The notes under the pieces are model-generated. The model was not told where the DNA came from. It did no database searches and saw only the letters and a list, made by a program, of their open reading frames with translations. From Shewanella indica (GTDB taxonomy: Bacteria; Pseudomonadota; Gammaproteobacteria; Enterobacterales; Shewanellaceae), in the NCBI RefSeq assembly GCF_002836975.1, contig NZ_NIJK01000026.1, forward strand, positions 1-64,000: DNA of 64,000 nucleotides, given 5' to 3'. Shown in pieces: positions 52,701 to 62,950 of this stretch. A program made the position numbers and the translations under genes. The stretch's first letter is position 1; every line of letters begins with the position of its first letter.

Positions 52701-54311
52701 ATGCTCAAGGAAAACGACAAGCTGGTTTGTCTCGGCGGTAATACTTCCGACGAGTCCTACCTGAACGCTTACTCAGTGTTGAAAGTGGCCGAGTATGAGC
52801 AGGTAGACGCACTGCACCCTGGTATCGGCTTCCTGTCGGAAAGCCCACAGTTTGCTGCCCTGTGTGTGAACAACGGCGTGAACTTTGTTGGTCCAAGTGT
52901 GCACTCGATGACAACCATGGGTAACAAGTCCAACGCCATCAAGACCTCTCAGGCGCAGAATGTGCCCGTGGTACCAGGCTCTCACGGTATTTTGACCAAC
53001 GCCGAGCAAGCGGTTAACGTGGCCAACGAAATCGGCTACCCAGTGCTGCTTAAAGCGGTACAAGGTGGTGGCGGTAAGGGTATCCAAGTGGTTAAGCGCC
53101 CCGAGGATATGATTGGCCTGTTCCAGAAAACCTCCACCGAAGCGGCTGCCGCTTTTGGTAACGGTGACCTGTACCTGGAAAAATATGTGACTTCCCTGCG
53201 TCACATTGAAGTTCAGCTGCTGCGTGACAAGTTCGGCAACACCAAGGTACTGGGTCTGCGTGACTGCTCGGTGCAGCGTAACAACCAGAAGGTGATTGAA
53301 GAGTCCGGTTCCACCATGCTGCCTGAAGAACTCAAGCAGAAGGTGATGGAATACACCCGTGCTCTGGGTGATGCCACCGACTATATGGGCGCAGGTACCG
53401 TTGAGTTCATCTATAACCTGGATGCCAACGAAGTCTACTTTATGGAGATGAATACCCGTCTGCAGGTAGAGCACCCGGTAACCGAAGCGACTTCCGGTAT
53501 TGATATCGTCAGCGCCCAATTCGATGTGGCAGCCGGTCGCTCCATTGAAGATCTGCAGCCGCAGGAAATCGGTTATGCGATGGAAGTGCGGGTGACAGCC
53601 GAGAAGGCGGCACTGGACAGCCAGGGCGTTCTGCAGTTGGTGCCAAACCCGGGGCTTATCACTGAGTGCGTGATGCCTGAGCGCGATGATGTGGAAATCA
53701 TCTCTATCGCGGCCGATGGCAAAGAAGTGTCGCCATACTACGACAGCCTGATTGCCCAGATCATCATCCGTGGTGAAAGCCGGGACGATGTGATTGCCAA
53801 GATGTATGACTATCTGGATCAGGTGGTCATCAAGGGTATCGCCACCAACATCCCGCTGCTGAAGCGGATCCTGGCCGACGAGACCTTCCGTGAAGGCGTG
53901 TATGACACCAACTATCTGCCGCGCCTGATGGCCGAGCTGGATATCCCTGCCCTGATCGCCGAAATGGAAGCCGCTGCCGAAACTCAAGGTGTGGATACCG
54001 AATCGCTGCGTGTGGGTGAGTCCAACGAGCTCAAGGTGTTGGCTCAGGGCGCGGGTATCTTCTATACCTCTCCGGCACCGGGCGAAGCCGACTTCGTCAA
54101 GGAAGGCGATATAGTGACCGTCGATCAGACGCTGGCACTGACCGAAGCGATGAAGATGTTCTCTCAGGTGACACTGGCAGGCTTTAACCGCAAAGGCGCC
54201 GAGCTGTATCCAGAGGACAAGAAATACCGCATCGAGCGGATCCTCAACAGTAATGGTCAACAGGTGTCCCAAGGCGATTTGCTGTTTGTGGTTTCCCCAG
54301 TGGAAGACTGA
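49758..54311 (+). CDS. fused acyl-CoA carboxylase (AccA-like, AccD-like, biotin carboxylase, BCCP)
   Basis: 1517 residues, a whole carboxylase in one chain. Residues ~90-300 match AccA (LIDTPGADAGEV, GAGYSGGAIPLA); ~700-905 match AccD (LRVGVAV, PVICFISSGGMQTKEG, FGFGDCTGGAQASF) without a zinc finger; ~941-1395 are biotin carboxylase (ATP-grasp GGGGKG 1103-1108, EMNTRLQVEHPVTE); the last ~100 are a biotinyl domain with EAMKM, biotin on Lys1466. The alpha-before-beta order is opposite to eukaryotic ACC. The tail after MKM is 51 residues, about 17 longer than E. coli BCCP. The ~400-residue stretch 300-700 has no motif I know. The acyl-CoA substrate is uncertain. Confidence 0.88.
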   Translation: MTSKKQPANTTQAQTPDPLFLQAEHLAKDFSLFPEHSKQSLSEEIKGLLDDDAIQSNLKSLAQLDVDGYVAKVIQPTQDKNRPGAKRIIADLKGKMIAESHNGPFYSAEIELNFGGRNRRIGFIAQERTTANGAWMPEHHLQACEAIRHFAELSMPIVYLIDTPGADAGEVANSHNQAHSISKAIAESANVDVPTLGIVIGAGYSGGAIPLAAANILLSLRDGIFNTIQPQGLQSIARKYNLSWQECAKSVGVSPEELYTSGCIDGIVDFSPYDRDERQHNLRRAIISAIEAIERAAVQFVKESDDLREHYDRSLKRFLEPSKSLKALESNAEMSVAISPTMHLNLFGSAYRYLRYLTLRSRIHSISMDQYGRLSKVSVPEGDLLARIQKEQEKVFQAWLSSPDKLVYDEELNKLWSNFISKRDDVSTERNMLTRLILGEPKENYKKARKALLFNIGWSLYHRWKSNAANNFKGLIHYLETLPAEVTQAPWPELNQLTVLDVVVNEELREDFIWQCYNILIFNALYDNVVGNLASIAKEAMMAKSLSRQSVDGLLHKSIDRAISTQDTANDKSKFYKWLKYFMSQSNRAELLTKTEQWKSVGFPQLNDSLFVILTYFFERLLPEYFDSEEDKGKYTGAINPVRIGRRKDFWNRLTMGYQDLLIQKVLRDEKKAGNMTWENIIAKFFKNFDELNGDKMSANLLNFPGFRLSIEDALDKGIRPCGLITGLADFEHGGKALRVGVAVSNTAFQAGAFDMASAEKFSALLIECAKRRLPVICFISSGGMQTKEGAAALFSMAVVNDRITRFVRDNELPVLMFGFGDCTGGAQASFVTHPLVQTYYLSGTNMPFAGQMVVPAYLPSTSTLSNYLSKVPGAMNGLVNNPFSSQLDEQLKSIDPLMPMPNAEISDVLTNALSTLVVEVEEVSEEIVQDDPRALMKPIDKVLVHARGCTAVKLIRKAHDNGINVVLVASDPDMTSVPADMLKENDKLVCLGGNTSDESYLNAYSVLKVAEYEQVDALHPGIGFLSESPQFAALCVNNGVNFVGPSVHSMTTMGNKSNAIKTSQAQNVPVVPGSHGILTNAEQAVNVANEIGYPVLLKAVQGGGGKGIQVVKRPEDMIGLFQKTSTEAAAAFGNGDLYLEKYVTSLRHIEVQLLRDKFGNTKVLGLRDCSVQRNNQKVIEESGSTMLPEELKQKVMEYTRALGDATDYMGAGTVEFIYNLDANEVYFMEMNTRLQVEHPVTEATSGIDIVSAQFDVAAGRSIEDLQPQEIGYAMEVRVTAEKAALDSQGVLQLVPNPGLITECVMPERDDVEIISIAADGKEVSPYYDSLIAQIIIRGESRDDVIAKMYDYLDQVVIKGIATNIPLLKRILADETFREGVYDTNYLPRLMAELDIPALIAEMEAAAETQGVDTESLRVGESNELKVLAQGAGIFYTSPAPGEADFVKEGDIVTVDQTLALTEAMKMFSQVTLAGFNRKGAELYPEDKKYRIERILNSNGQQVSQGDLLFVVSPVED

Positions 54312-54383
54312 GGTTACAGATAGTCAGCTCAGGTAAATCGTGAACTGTTAAGCCTGAGTGTTTGCAGTTTCATTTATAAAGTT

Positions 54384-54418
54384 AAAAATCCGGTGGCTAA
54401 CAGTCATCGGATTTTTTT
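54384..54418 (+). terminator. terminator after the carboxylase gene
   Basis: Stem AAAAATCCGGTGGCT / AGTCATCGGATTTTT (with G-T pairs) and a long T run, 72 bp after the stop codon. Confidence 0.8.
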
Positions 54419-54566
54419 ATTTAACTCTCAGCATACCTTACACCATTGCCTAAGGTCTTGCTGAAAGCTTGTCTGCCATTGGCTTGTTTCCCATCATGCT
54501 GGTTTAAGTTCCTATCTGCGGAACATAGACATTAAATGACAACCAATATTATAAAAATCAATATGA

Positions 54567-54604
54567 TAAAAAAATGCCAGTCGCCCTAAAGCTGACTGGC
54601 ACTT
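54567..54604 (-). terminator. terminator of the outer-membrane barrel gene
   Basis: On the minus strand TGCCAGTC / GACTGGCA forms a perfect 8-bp stem followed by seven Ts. It lies about 100 bp after the stop, so the 3' UTR is long. The stretch 54312-54700 holds only the two terminators and no gene. Confidence 0.8.
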
Positions 54605-54700
54605 GCCAAATGGTCAATAGTTGATGAATGAAGAAGAATGAGTTTAAAATTCCCGGGTACTTAAACTATCAGTACCCTTTGAAAACTATGTCAATACAGT

Positions 54701-55243
54701 TTAGAACTTGTAATCCAAGGTCAAATATACTTGCTGGCTGTCATTAATTTCGATGCCGTTCTTTTCATAGTCCTGGGCCAGGTAACGATAGCCAAGATCT
54801 GAGGAGAAATGTTCACTCCATTTGTACTGGACACCGACTTGACCACCCCAGACGAAATCTGTTGAAGATTTGCCGGCAATCTTGTTGTCATTGGCGCCCA
54901 TACTGACACCGGCGAACAGATTGACATCTTTATGCACCGGCAATAGGTAATCATAGGATACCAGCCAGCTGTATTGTTCCTGTTTGTAGTTGTTGGCGGC
55001 AACGCTGAACTTATCTTCCATGTAACCAAAAGTACCGGTAATACGGTGTTGCTGTTCAATCAGCATACCTATACGTGCCTGATAGCTCATATCTTCGGTG
55101 TCTTTATTGACTACGCCCTCAATTTCATCAGCCTGGTAGCCCAGACCTGCCCCGGCGAAGTACTCTATTTCGACTGCTTGTGCACTGCTACATACCAATG
55201 CTGCTCCTGCAGCCATCATCATTATTTTGTTCAGTTTCATCAT
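54701..55243 (-). CDS. small outer-membrane beta-barrel protein
   Basis: 180 residues with a signal peptide (MMAAGAALVCSSAQA). About eight amphipathic strands end with LTLDYKF (terminal Phe), the OmpA-like/OmpW-sized barrel pattern. No ligand motif. TTAGGAG precedes the ATG ATG at 55243. The N-terminal acidic EYFAGAGLGYQADEIEG fits the first strand. Function unknown. Confidence 0.82.
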   Translation of the reverse strand: MMKLNKIMMMAAGAALVCSSAQAVEIEYFAGAGLGYQADEIEGVVNKDTEDMSYQARIGMLIEQQHRITGTFGYMEDKFSVAANNYKQEQYSWLVSYDYLLPVHKDVNLFAGVSMGANDNKIAGKSSTDFVWGGQVGVQYKWSEHFSSDLGYRYLAQDYEKNGIEINDSQQVYLTLDYKF

Positions 55244-55636
55244 AGACTCCTAAGACTGCTAAGTCGTTTTATCAAAATGTTTATCGGGTTGATGAGTCAT
55301 ACTTTAAGGTAAGTTAAGCGCTTACAGAAGCCCGCAACTATGTGTCTCTTTGTCTCAAAAAATAGAACAATAAGAGCCTTGTCACAGAGATAGCTTCAGA
55401 TCTTGTGTGATAACTATGAGGGGAGGGGATGATGCTGGGATTGCCGCCGCTAAAGTCTCTATCTACTTGATTATATTGTGTATTTTGGGTTGTCCAAGTT
55501 GGAGTTGTTAGGCCGGTTGTGCACAAGTCCCATGCGTGCGTAGCGTCGGTTTACCGGCTTGGATGTAAGGTGTTTTAAGCCGTCGAAGCTCCAAGCTCAT
55601 TCATATAATTTTATTATTTAACAGTTGGTTAGGTTT

Positions 55637-55828
55637 TTATTGGCGATTTGGTGAGTGCATGTTTTTACCCTTCCTGAACCTGAGCTGACTCATTGCTAAT
55701 AATCCTTCGGGATATCCAACACCGCTGATATAGATGCTGATGTTTTCGCGGCCTTTACACCAGTCATCAGGACGAAAGCCCAGAGGGCTGTGATTGGAGA
55801 CAATAACGGGTTTTGGGAAGCGCTTGTT
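55637..55828 (-). pseudogene. possible gene remnant, coding-like but without a start
   Basis: A frame of ~63 codons between two stops reads like real protein (RFPKPVIVSNHSPLG, then PDDWCKGRENISIYISGVG, ending LRFRKGKNMHSPNRQ), but there is no usable start at its left end and no ribosome site. The only Met lies near the end. I do not recognise the family. It could be decay of a small gene or chance. Confidence 0.3.
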
Positions 55829-55853
55829 TTAAAGAGGAACAATGGTCAGCAAT

Positions 55854-55887
55854 CAGGGGCTCTGATGAGAAAAGGAGAGAGCCCCTG
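55854..55887 (-). terminator. hairpin downstream of metH, possible terminator
   Basis: CAGGGGCTCT / AGAGCCCCTG, a perfect 10-bp stem with 14-nt loop, 31 bp after the metH stop. There is no T run on the metH strand, so intrinsic termination is doubtful; it could stabilise the mRNA 3' end. Confidence 0.45.
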
Positions 55888-55918
55888 AACAGCTCAGTTG
55901 TTCGCTTAAGAGCCTCTT

Positions 55919-59638
<3,720 letters not shown>

Positions 59639-59779
59639 AGGGTTACCTTTCATACCTGTCTTATTGCTGTTTTACATTCGCGGTGCTTGGCATCCGCGAC
59701 ATCATCTCTGCCGACCTGACGCCCGGGACACTATCTGGCATGATAGCCAAAGGCGTGTGTGGGCGCGGAAAGTTATTTT

Positions 59780-59834
59780 GGACATTTATACGTGTAGACG
59801 TCCATAATATACGGATTCCGGCGGCCTGCGGCAA
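59780..59834 (-). promoter_or_regulatory. metH promoter with three tandem MetJ-type boxes
   Basis: On the minus strand -35 TTGCCG (59829-59834) and -10 TATATT (59806-59811) are 17 bp apart. Directly after the -10 come three consecutive 8-mers, shown on the plus strand: AGACGTCC (59796-59803), ATACGTGT (59788-59795) and GGACATTT (59780-59787), matching the metbox AGACGTCT at 7, 6 and 5 of 8 positions. MetJ with SAM would cover the start site. The same boxes could influence the divergent cobC-like gene. Confidence 0.7.
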
Positions 59835-59879
59835 GGTTAAATTGGCCCGGTAACCACCGGACTCTGACGGGAGAAGTGT

Positions 59880-60620
59880 GTGGCTGAACATAGGCAACTG
59901 AATATCTATCTGCTGCGGCACGGTGAATGTGAAGGCGGCGAGATTATCCGCGGCCGCAGTGATGTGGCCCTGAGCGATGAGGGCAAAGCGCAGATGTGGC
60001 GTAGCTGGCGGGCTATCAGTAGTGCGCTGGAACAGTTGCCGAAAGCGCCCGAAAGCCTGGTGCTGCTGAGCTCTCCGGCCCAGCGTTGCCAGGCCTTTGC
60101 CGCCGAGCTCAAGGCCGATATGCCTGACTATTTCCCGGCGCCGCTGCAGCAGCATGACTGGCTCTGGGAGCTGGACTTCGGTGACTGGGACGGCATGAAG
60201 GTGGCGAGTGTCTATCAGCAGCATAGCGAGGCGGCCGAAGCCTTCTGGCGTGACCCTGTGGCCAATACTCCGCCGGGCGGGGAATCGCTGCCAGCCTTTC
60301 GTAGCCGGGTGTTGGATGGCTGGCAGACTATGGTGCAGCGCTGGCTTGCGAGAGAGGTTAGTTCTTCCGAAGGCTCTGGTTCTTCAGCAAGCGCCGATGC
60401 GGCACTGATCTTGACTCACAGCGGGGTTATCCGGCTGCTGCTGGCCGAGATTTTGCTGCCGGGGCAAATACCGCCTGCGGCAGTGTTCAACGCCTTGGAG
60501 CTACCTTATGCGGCCTGGGTCAGAATAACCCTCTATGCCAGCCGTGATGCCAGCGGTGATGCCAGCGGTGAAAGTGACCAGGAATGGCAGTGTTTCAGCA
60601 AGCTCCACTGGCCGCAATAG
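59880..60620 (+). CDS. cobC: histidine phosphatase, CobC-like (alpha-ribazole phosphatase)
   Basis: 246 residues of the phosphoglycerate-mutase superfamily: phospho-acceptor RHGE in YLLRHGECEGG, catalytic Glu in WELDFGDWDGM, and the second His in ILTHSGVIRLLL. The DFGDWDG segment is typical of CobC. It removes phosphate late in cobalamin lower-ligand assembly (alpha-ribazole phosphate to alpha-ribazole). Context agrees: btuD, btuC and cobT follow. GTG start at 59880, with GGGAGAA upstream. Tandem 12-bp units near the end encode DASGDASGESD, which may be a variable linker. Confidence 0.8.
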   Translation: MAEHRQLNIYLLRHGECEGGEIIRGRSDVALSDEGKAQMWRSWRAISSALEQLPKAPESLVLLSSPAQRCQAFAAELKADMPDYFPAPLQQHDWLWELDFGDWDGMKVASVYQQHSEAAEAFWRDPVANTPPGGESLPAFRSRVLDGWQTMVQRWLAREVSSSEGSGSSASADAALILTHSGVIRLLLAEILLPGQIPPAAVFNALELPYAAWVRITLYASRDASGDASGESDQEWQCFSKLHWPQ

Positions 60621-60699
60621 TGCTGCGCTATTGCGCCGGGCAATTGTGCCGGGCGATAAAACCGGGATAATAACCCCAAATGGCCGCCAAGTGCGGCAG

Positions 60700-60815
60700 C
60701 AGCCAGGGTGTTGGCGCCTTTGCAGGTGAACCAACCCAGGGAACCGGGAAAGCCCGGACTGTGCCCGCAACTGTGAGTCGCCTTTGGCGGCGAGTCAGGA
60801 GACCTGCCCAGGCTG
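60700..60815 (+). promoter_or_regulatory. cobalamin (AdoCbl-type) riboswitch
   Basis: Contains the B12 box AGTCAGGAGACCTGCC (60793-60808), whose 3' half can pair with GCAGGT at 60722-60727. Also present are the conserved core pieces CAGGGAACCGGGAAAG and GACTGTGCCCGCAACTGTGA. A closing stem CAGCC (60700-60704) / GGCTG (60811-60815) sets the limits. It lies upstream of btuD-btuC-cobT, so excess B12 would shut off B12 uptake and processing. Confidence 0.93.
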
Positions 60816-60832
60816 ATAAACCAAACCAGAAA

Positions 60833-60855
60833 CCCGGGCGGGTAAACCGGGGGAG
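60833..60855 (+). promoter_or_regulatory. expression platform: stem able to mask the leader ribosome site
   Basis: CCCGG (60833-60837) can pair with CCGGG (60847-60851), overlapping the strong site GGGGGAG (60849-60855) that precedes the small leader frame by 7 bases. This suggests translational control rather than an intrinsic terminator; no T run is seen. Confidence 0.55.
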
Positions 60856-60862
60856 CGAATAG

Positions 60863-60928
60863 ATGATTCTTCCACTGCAGCTTGAGCCTTTTGCCGGTCA
60901 CAGGCTCAATGTCGGGGGGCGGTTATGA
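60863..60928 (+). CDS. 21-residue leader peptide frame coupled to btuD
   Basis: ATG 60863 follows an excellent ribosome site (GGGGGAG, 7-nt spacing) released or hidden by the riboswitch. It encodes MILPLQLEPFAGHRLNVGGR plus a final Leu, ending in TTATGA, whose TGA overlaps the ATG of btuD. The frame is too short for a folded protein. Its ending on the btuD start suggests translational coupling, so the riboswitch would act on btuD through it. Function of the peptide itself unknown. Confidence 0.55.
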   Translation: MILPLQLEPFAGHRLNVGGRL

Positions 60929-61866
60929 GCCTGGCACTCAAGGTGCAACAGCTTAGCTGGCTTCCCGGTGGTCACAGCGTATTGGCCGATGTGGGTTTTG
61001 AGCTGCCAAGTGGCAAGATGCTCGGGCTCATAGGCCCCAATGGTGCCGGTAAGTCGAGCCTGCTGCGCTGCCTCTATCGTTATATCCGCCCGGATAGCGG
61101 CCAGATCCAGCTGTTTGGTCAGGATATCCATAGCTTGTCTGCCAAAGCCTTCGCCAAAGAGGTGGCCGTGGTGCTGCAGGATACCCCGGCCCAGTTGGCA
61201 CTGGATTTGACTCAATTGGTGGCCATGGGACTGACTCCCCACAAGGGGTTGTTTGATATGCCATCGGCGACCGACAAGGCCCAGGTGCAGGCGGCATTGG
61301 CGCAGGTCGGGTTGCAGTACAAGGCCGCAGAGCCTTTCGCGCAGCTTTCCGGCGGTGAGAAGCAAAGGGCCTTGATTGCCCGCGCCATAGTGCAGCGCCC
61401 CAAGCTTTTGATCCTGGACGAGCCCACTAATCATCTGGATATCCGCTATCAGATCCAGATCCTCGAGCTGGTGCGCAGCCTGGGGGTCACGGTGATCGCC
61501 TCGATTCACGATCTCAATCTGGCCTCGGCCCTGTGTGACGAACTCTTGCTGCTGGATAACGGCCGCCGTATTGCCCACGGCTCGCCCCAGAGCGTATTGA
61601 CCGAAGACAGAATTGCCGGTGTCTTCGGTGTTTGCTGCCAGGTGGGGACGCATCCGCAGTTGGGACGGCCGCTGATCCACTACTTTTACGGCTATCAGTC
61701 GCCAGAGCCTGGTCACGGCAAGGCTGTAAGCTCGGCGGCGCTCGCCAGTGGCGAGGTTCAAGGCGCTGCGATAGTCGAGCCAATGGCAGGGCCTGCCTCG
61801 GCCGAAACCTGTGTTGCTCACAAGGAAACTGACCGGCGCCCACGCTCGGTGGGAGGTGGCGCATGA
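60925..61866 (+). CDS. btuD: vitamin B12 ABC importer, ATP-binding subunit
   Basis: 313 residues, FecE/BtuD-type ATPase: Walker A GPNGAGKSS, signature LSGGEKQRALIARAI, Walker B LLILDEPTNHLD, and H-loop ASIHDLNLA. The C-terminal ~60 residues (after HYFYGYQSPEPG) are a low-complexity extension not seen in most BtuD. Under riboswitch control; the start overlaps the leader stop, and its own 3' end overlaps btuC by 4 bp. Substrate (B12) is assigned from the riboswitch and neighbours. Confidence 0.92.
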   Translation: MSLALKVQQLSWLPGGHSVLADVGFELPSGKMLGLIGPNGAGKSSLLRCLYRYIRPDSGQIQLFGQDIHSLSAKAFAKEVAVVLQDTPAQLALDLTQLVAMGLTPHKGLFDMPSATDKAQVQAALAQVGLQYKAAEPFAQLSGGEKQRALIARAIVQRPKLLILDEPTNHLDIRYQIQILELVRSLGVTVIASIHDLNLASALCDELLLLDNGRRIAHGSPQSVLTEDRIAGVFGVCCQVGTHPQLGRPLIHYFYGYQSPEPGHGKAVSSAALASGEVQGAAIVEPMAGPASAETCVAHKETDRRPRSVGGGA

Positions 61867-62933
61867 ATGCTTCCGTGGCCGCAGCGGGGCGCTCGCTTAT
61901 CGGCTGGTTTCTCAGGCCCTTGCCCAGACTTTACTGGTGCTGGCTGCTGTTGCTGCTCGGCACTGTGTTGACACCCTTGGCCGCCGCCGGTTTTGGCGCC
62001 GCCGATATCAGCCTCTTCGATGTGGCAAGAGTGATTGGCAAACACCTGCTGGGCGTGGGTGAGCCTTCTGCCATCAGCGAGCGCATCGTCTGGGATCTGC
62101 GCCTGCCGCGTATCTTGCTGGCCTTTATCGCCGGCAGCGGTCTGGCATTGTCGGGTTATGTATTGCAGGCGGTGACCCGCAACCCGTTGGCCGATCCTTA
62201 CCTGTTCGGTATCAGCTCGGGCGCCAGCTTCGGCGCCGTGGTCTCGGTCGCCCTGGCGACCGGCCTTGGGCTGAGTTCGGCCATCTCCGGGGTATCGCTG
62301 CCGCTGGGAGCCTTTATCGGTGCCAGTTTGGCTGTGCTTATGGTACTGCTGCTCGCGGGCAGGAATATCGGCAACCAGATAGAGCGAATGTTGCTCTCCG
62401 GGGTCGCCATCTCCTTTATGTTCAGTGCCCTCACCAGCCTGATCTTGTATTTTTCCACCCCGCAGGCTACCACCTCCTTGCTGTTTTGGAGCCTGGGCAG
62501 TTTTGCCCGCGCCAGTTGGGATGGGCTTGGACTGCCCACTCTGGTGGTGCTGGCGGCCTTGCTGGTGATCCTGGCCTTCAAGCGCCAGGTACTGGCGATG
62601 CTTGCCGGTGATGAAACCGCCCACACTCTGGGAATAAGGGTGCAAAGGCTCAGGGTTTCCATGCTGCTGTTATGCTCGATTATTACCGCCACTCTGGTGG
62701 CCCACTGCGGCGGGATTGGTTTTGTGGGGCTGATGGTGCCTCATATTGTTAGGTTGTTGCTGCCGGGGCAGTACCCCATGGTGCTGACGGCACTGGCGGG
62801 CGGCCTGTTTATGGTTTGGGTCGATGTGCTGGCTCGCAGCATACTGCCCACCCAAGAGCTGCCGGTGGGGGTGATCACCTCGGCCATCGGCAGTCTGTTT
62901 TTCCTGATGGTGCTGCGTAAACGCGGCCAATAA
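61863..62933 (+). CDS. btuC: vitamin B12 ABC importer, permease subunit
   Basis: 356 residues of the FecCD/BtuC family, ten membrane helices, with [44 protein letters not shown] near the start and [16 protein letters not shown] as the ATPase contact. Moves cobalamin from its periplasmic binding protein into the cytoplasm. No btuF is in the window, so the binding protein must be elsewhere. The last codons are followed 17 bp later by cobT. Confidence 0.92.
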   Translation: MNASVAAAGRSLIGWFLRPLPRLYWCWLLLLLGTVLTPLAAAGFGAADISLFDVARVIGKHLLGVGEPSAISERIVWDLRLPRILLAFIAGSGLALSGYVLQAVTRNPLADPYLFGISSGASFGAVVSVALATGLGLSSAISGVSLPLGAFIGASLAVLMVLLLAGRNIGNQIERMLLSGVAISFMFSALTSLILYFSTPQATTSLLFWSLGSFARASWDGLGLPTLVVLAALLVILAFKRQVLAMLAGDETAHTLGIRVQRLRVSMLLLCSIITATLVAHCGGIGFVGLMVPHIVRLLLPGQYPMVLTALAGGLFMVWVDVLARSILPTQELPVGVITSAIGSLFFLMVLRKRGQ

Positions 62934-62950
62934 CGATAAGAGAGGGAAGG

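Larger units (their letters stand above)
55244..55918. other. gene-poor interval between the OMP gene and metH
   Basis: 675 bp without an intact gene. It holds the upstream region of the OMP gene, a coding-like fragment on the minus strand (55637-55828) and a perfect 10-bp hairpin at 55854-55887. Composition is more A/T-rich than the neighbouring genes. Confidence 0.6.

Noticed and set aside
52773-54272. 499-codon open frame antisense to the carboxylase gene
   Set aside because: It is the mirror of a highly conserved biotin carboxylase region; the translation is His/Gln/Thr-rich with no family pattern and no ribosome site.
59639-59879. SAM or cobalamin riboswitch in front of metH
   Set aside because: The leader is short and lacks a B12 box or SAM-riboswitch core; the MetJ-type boxes explain regulation better.
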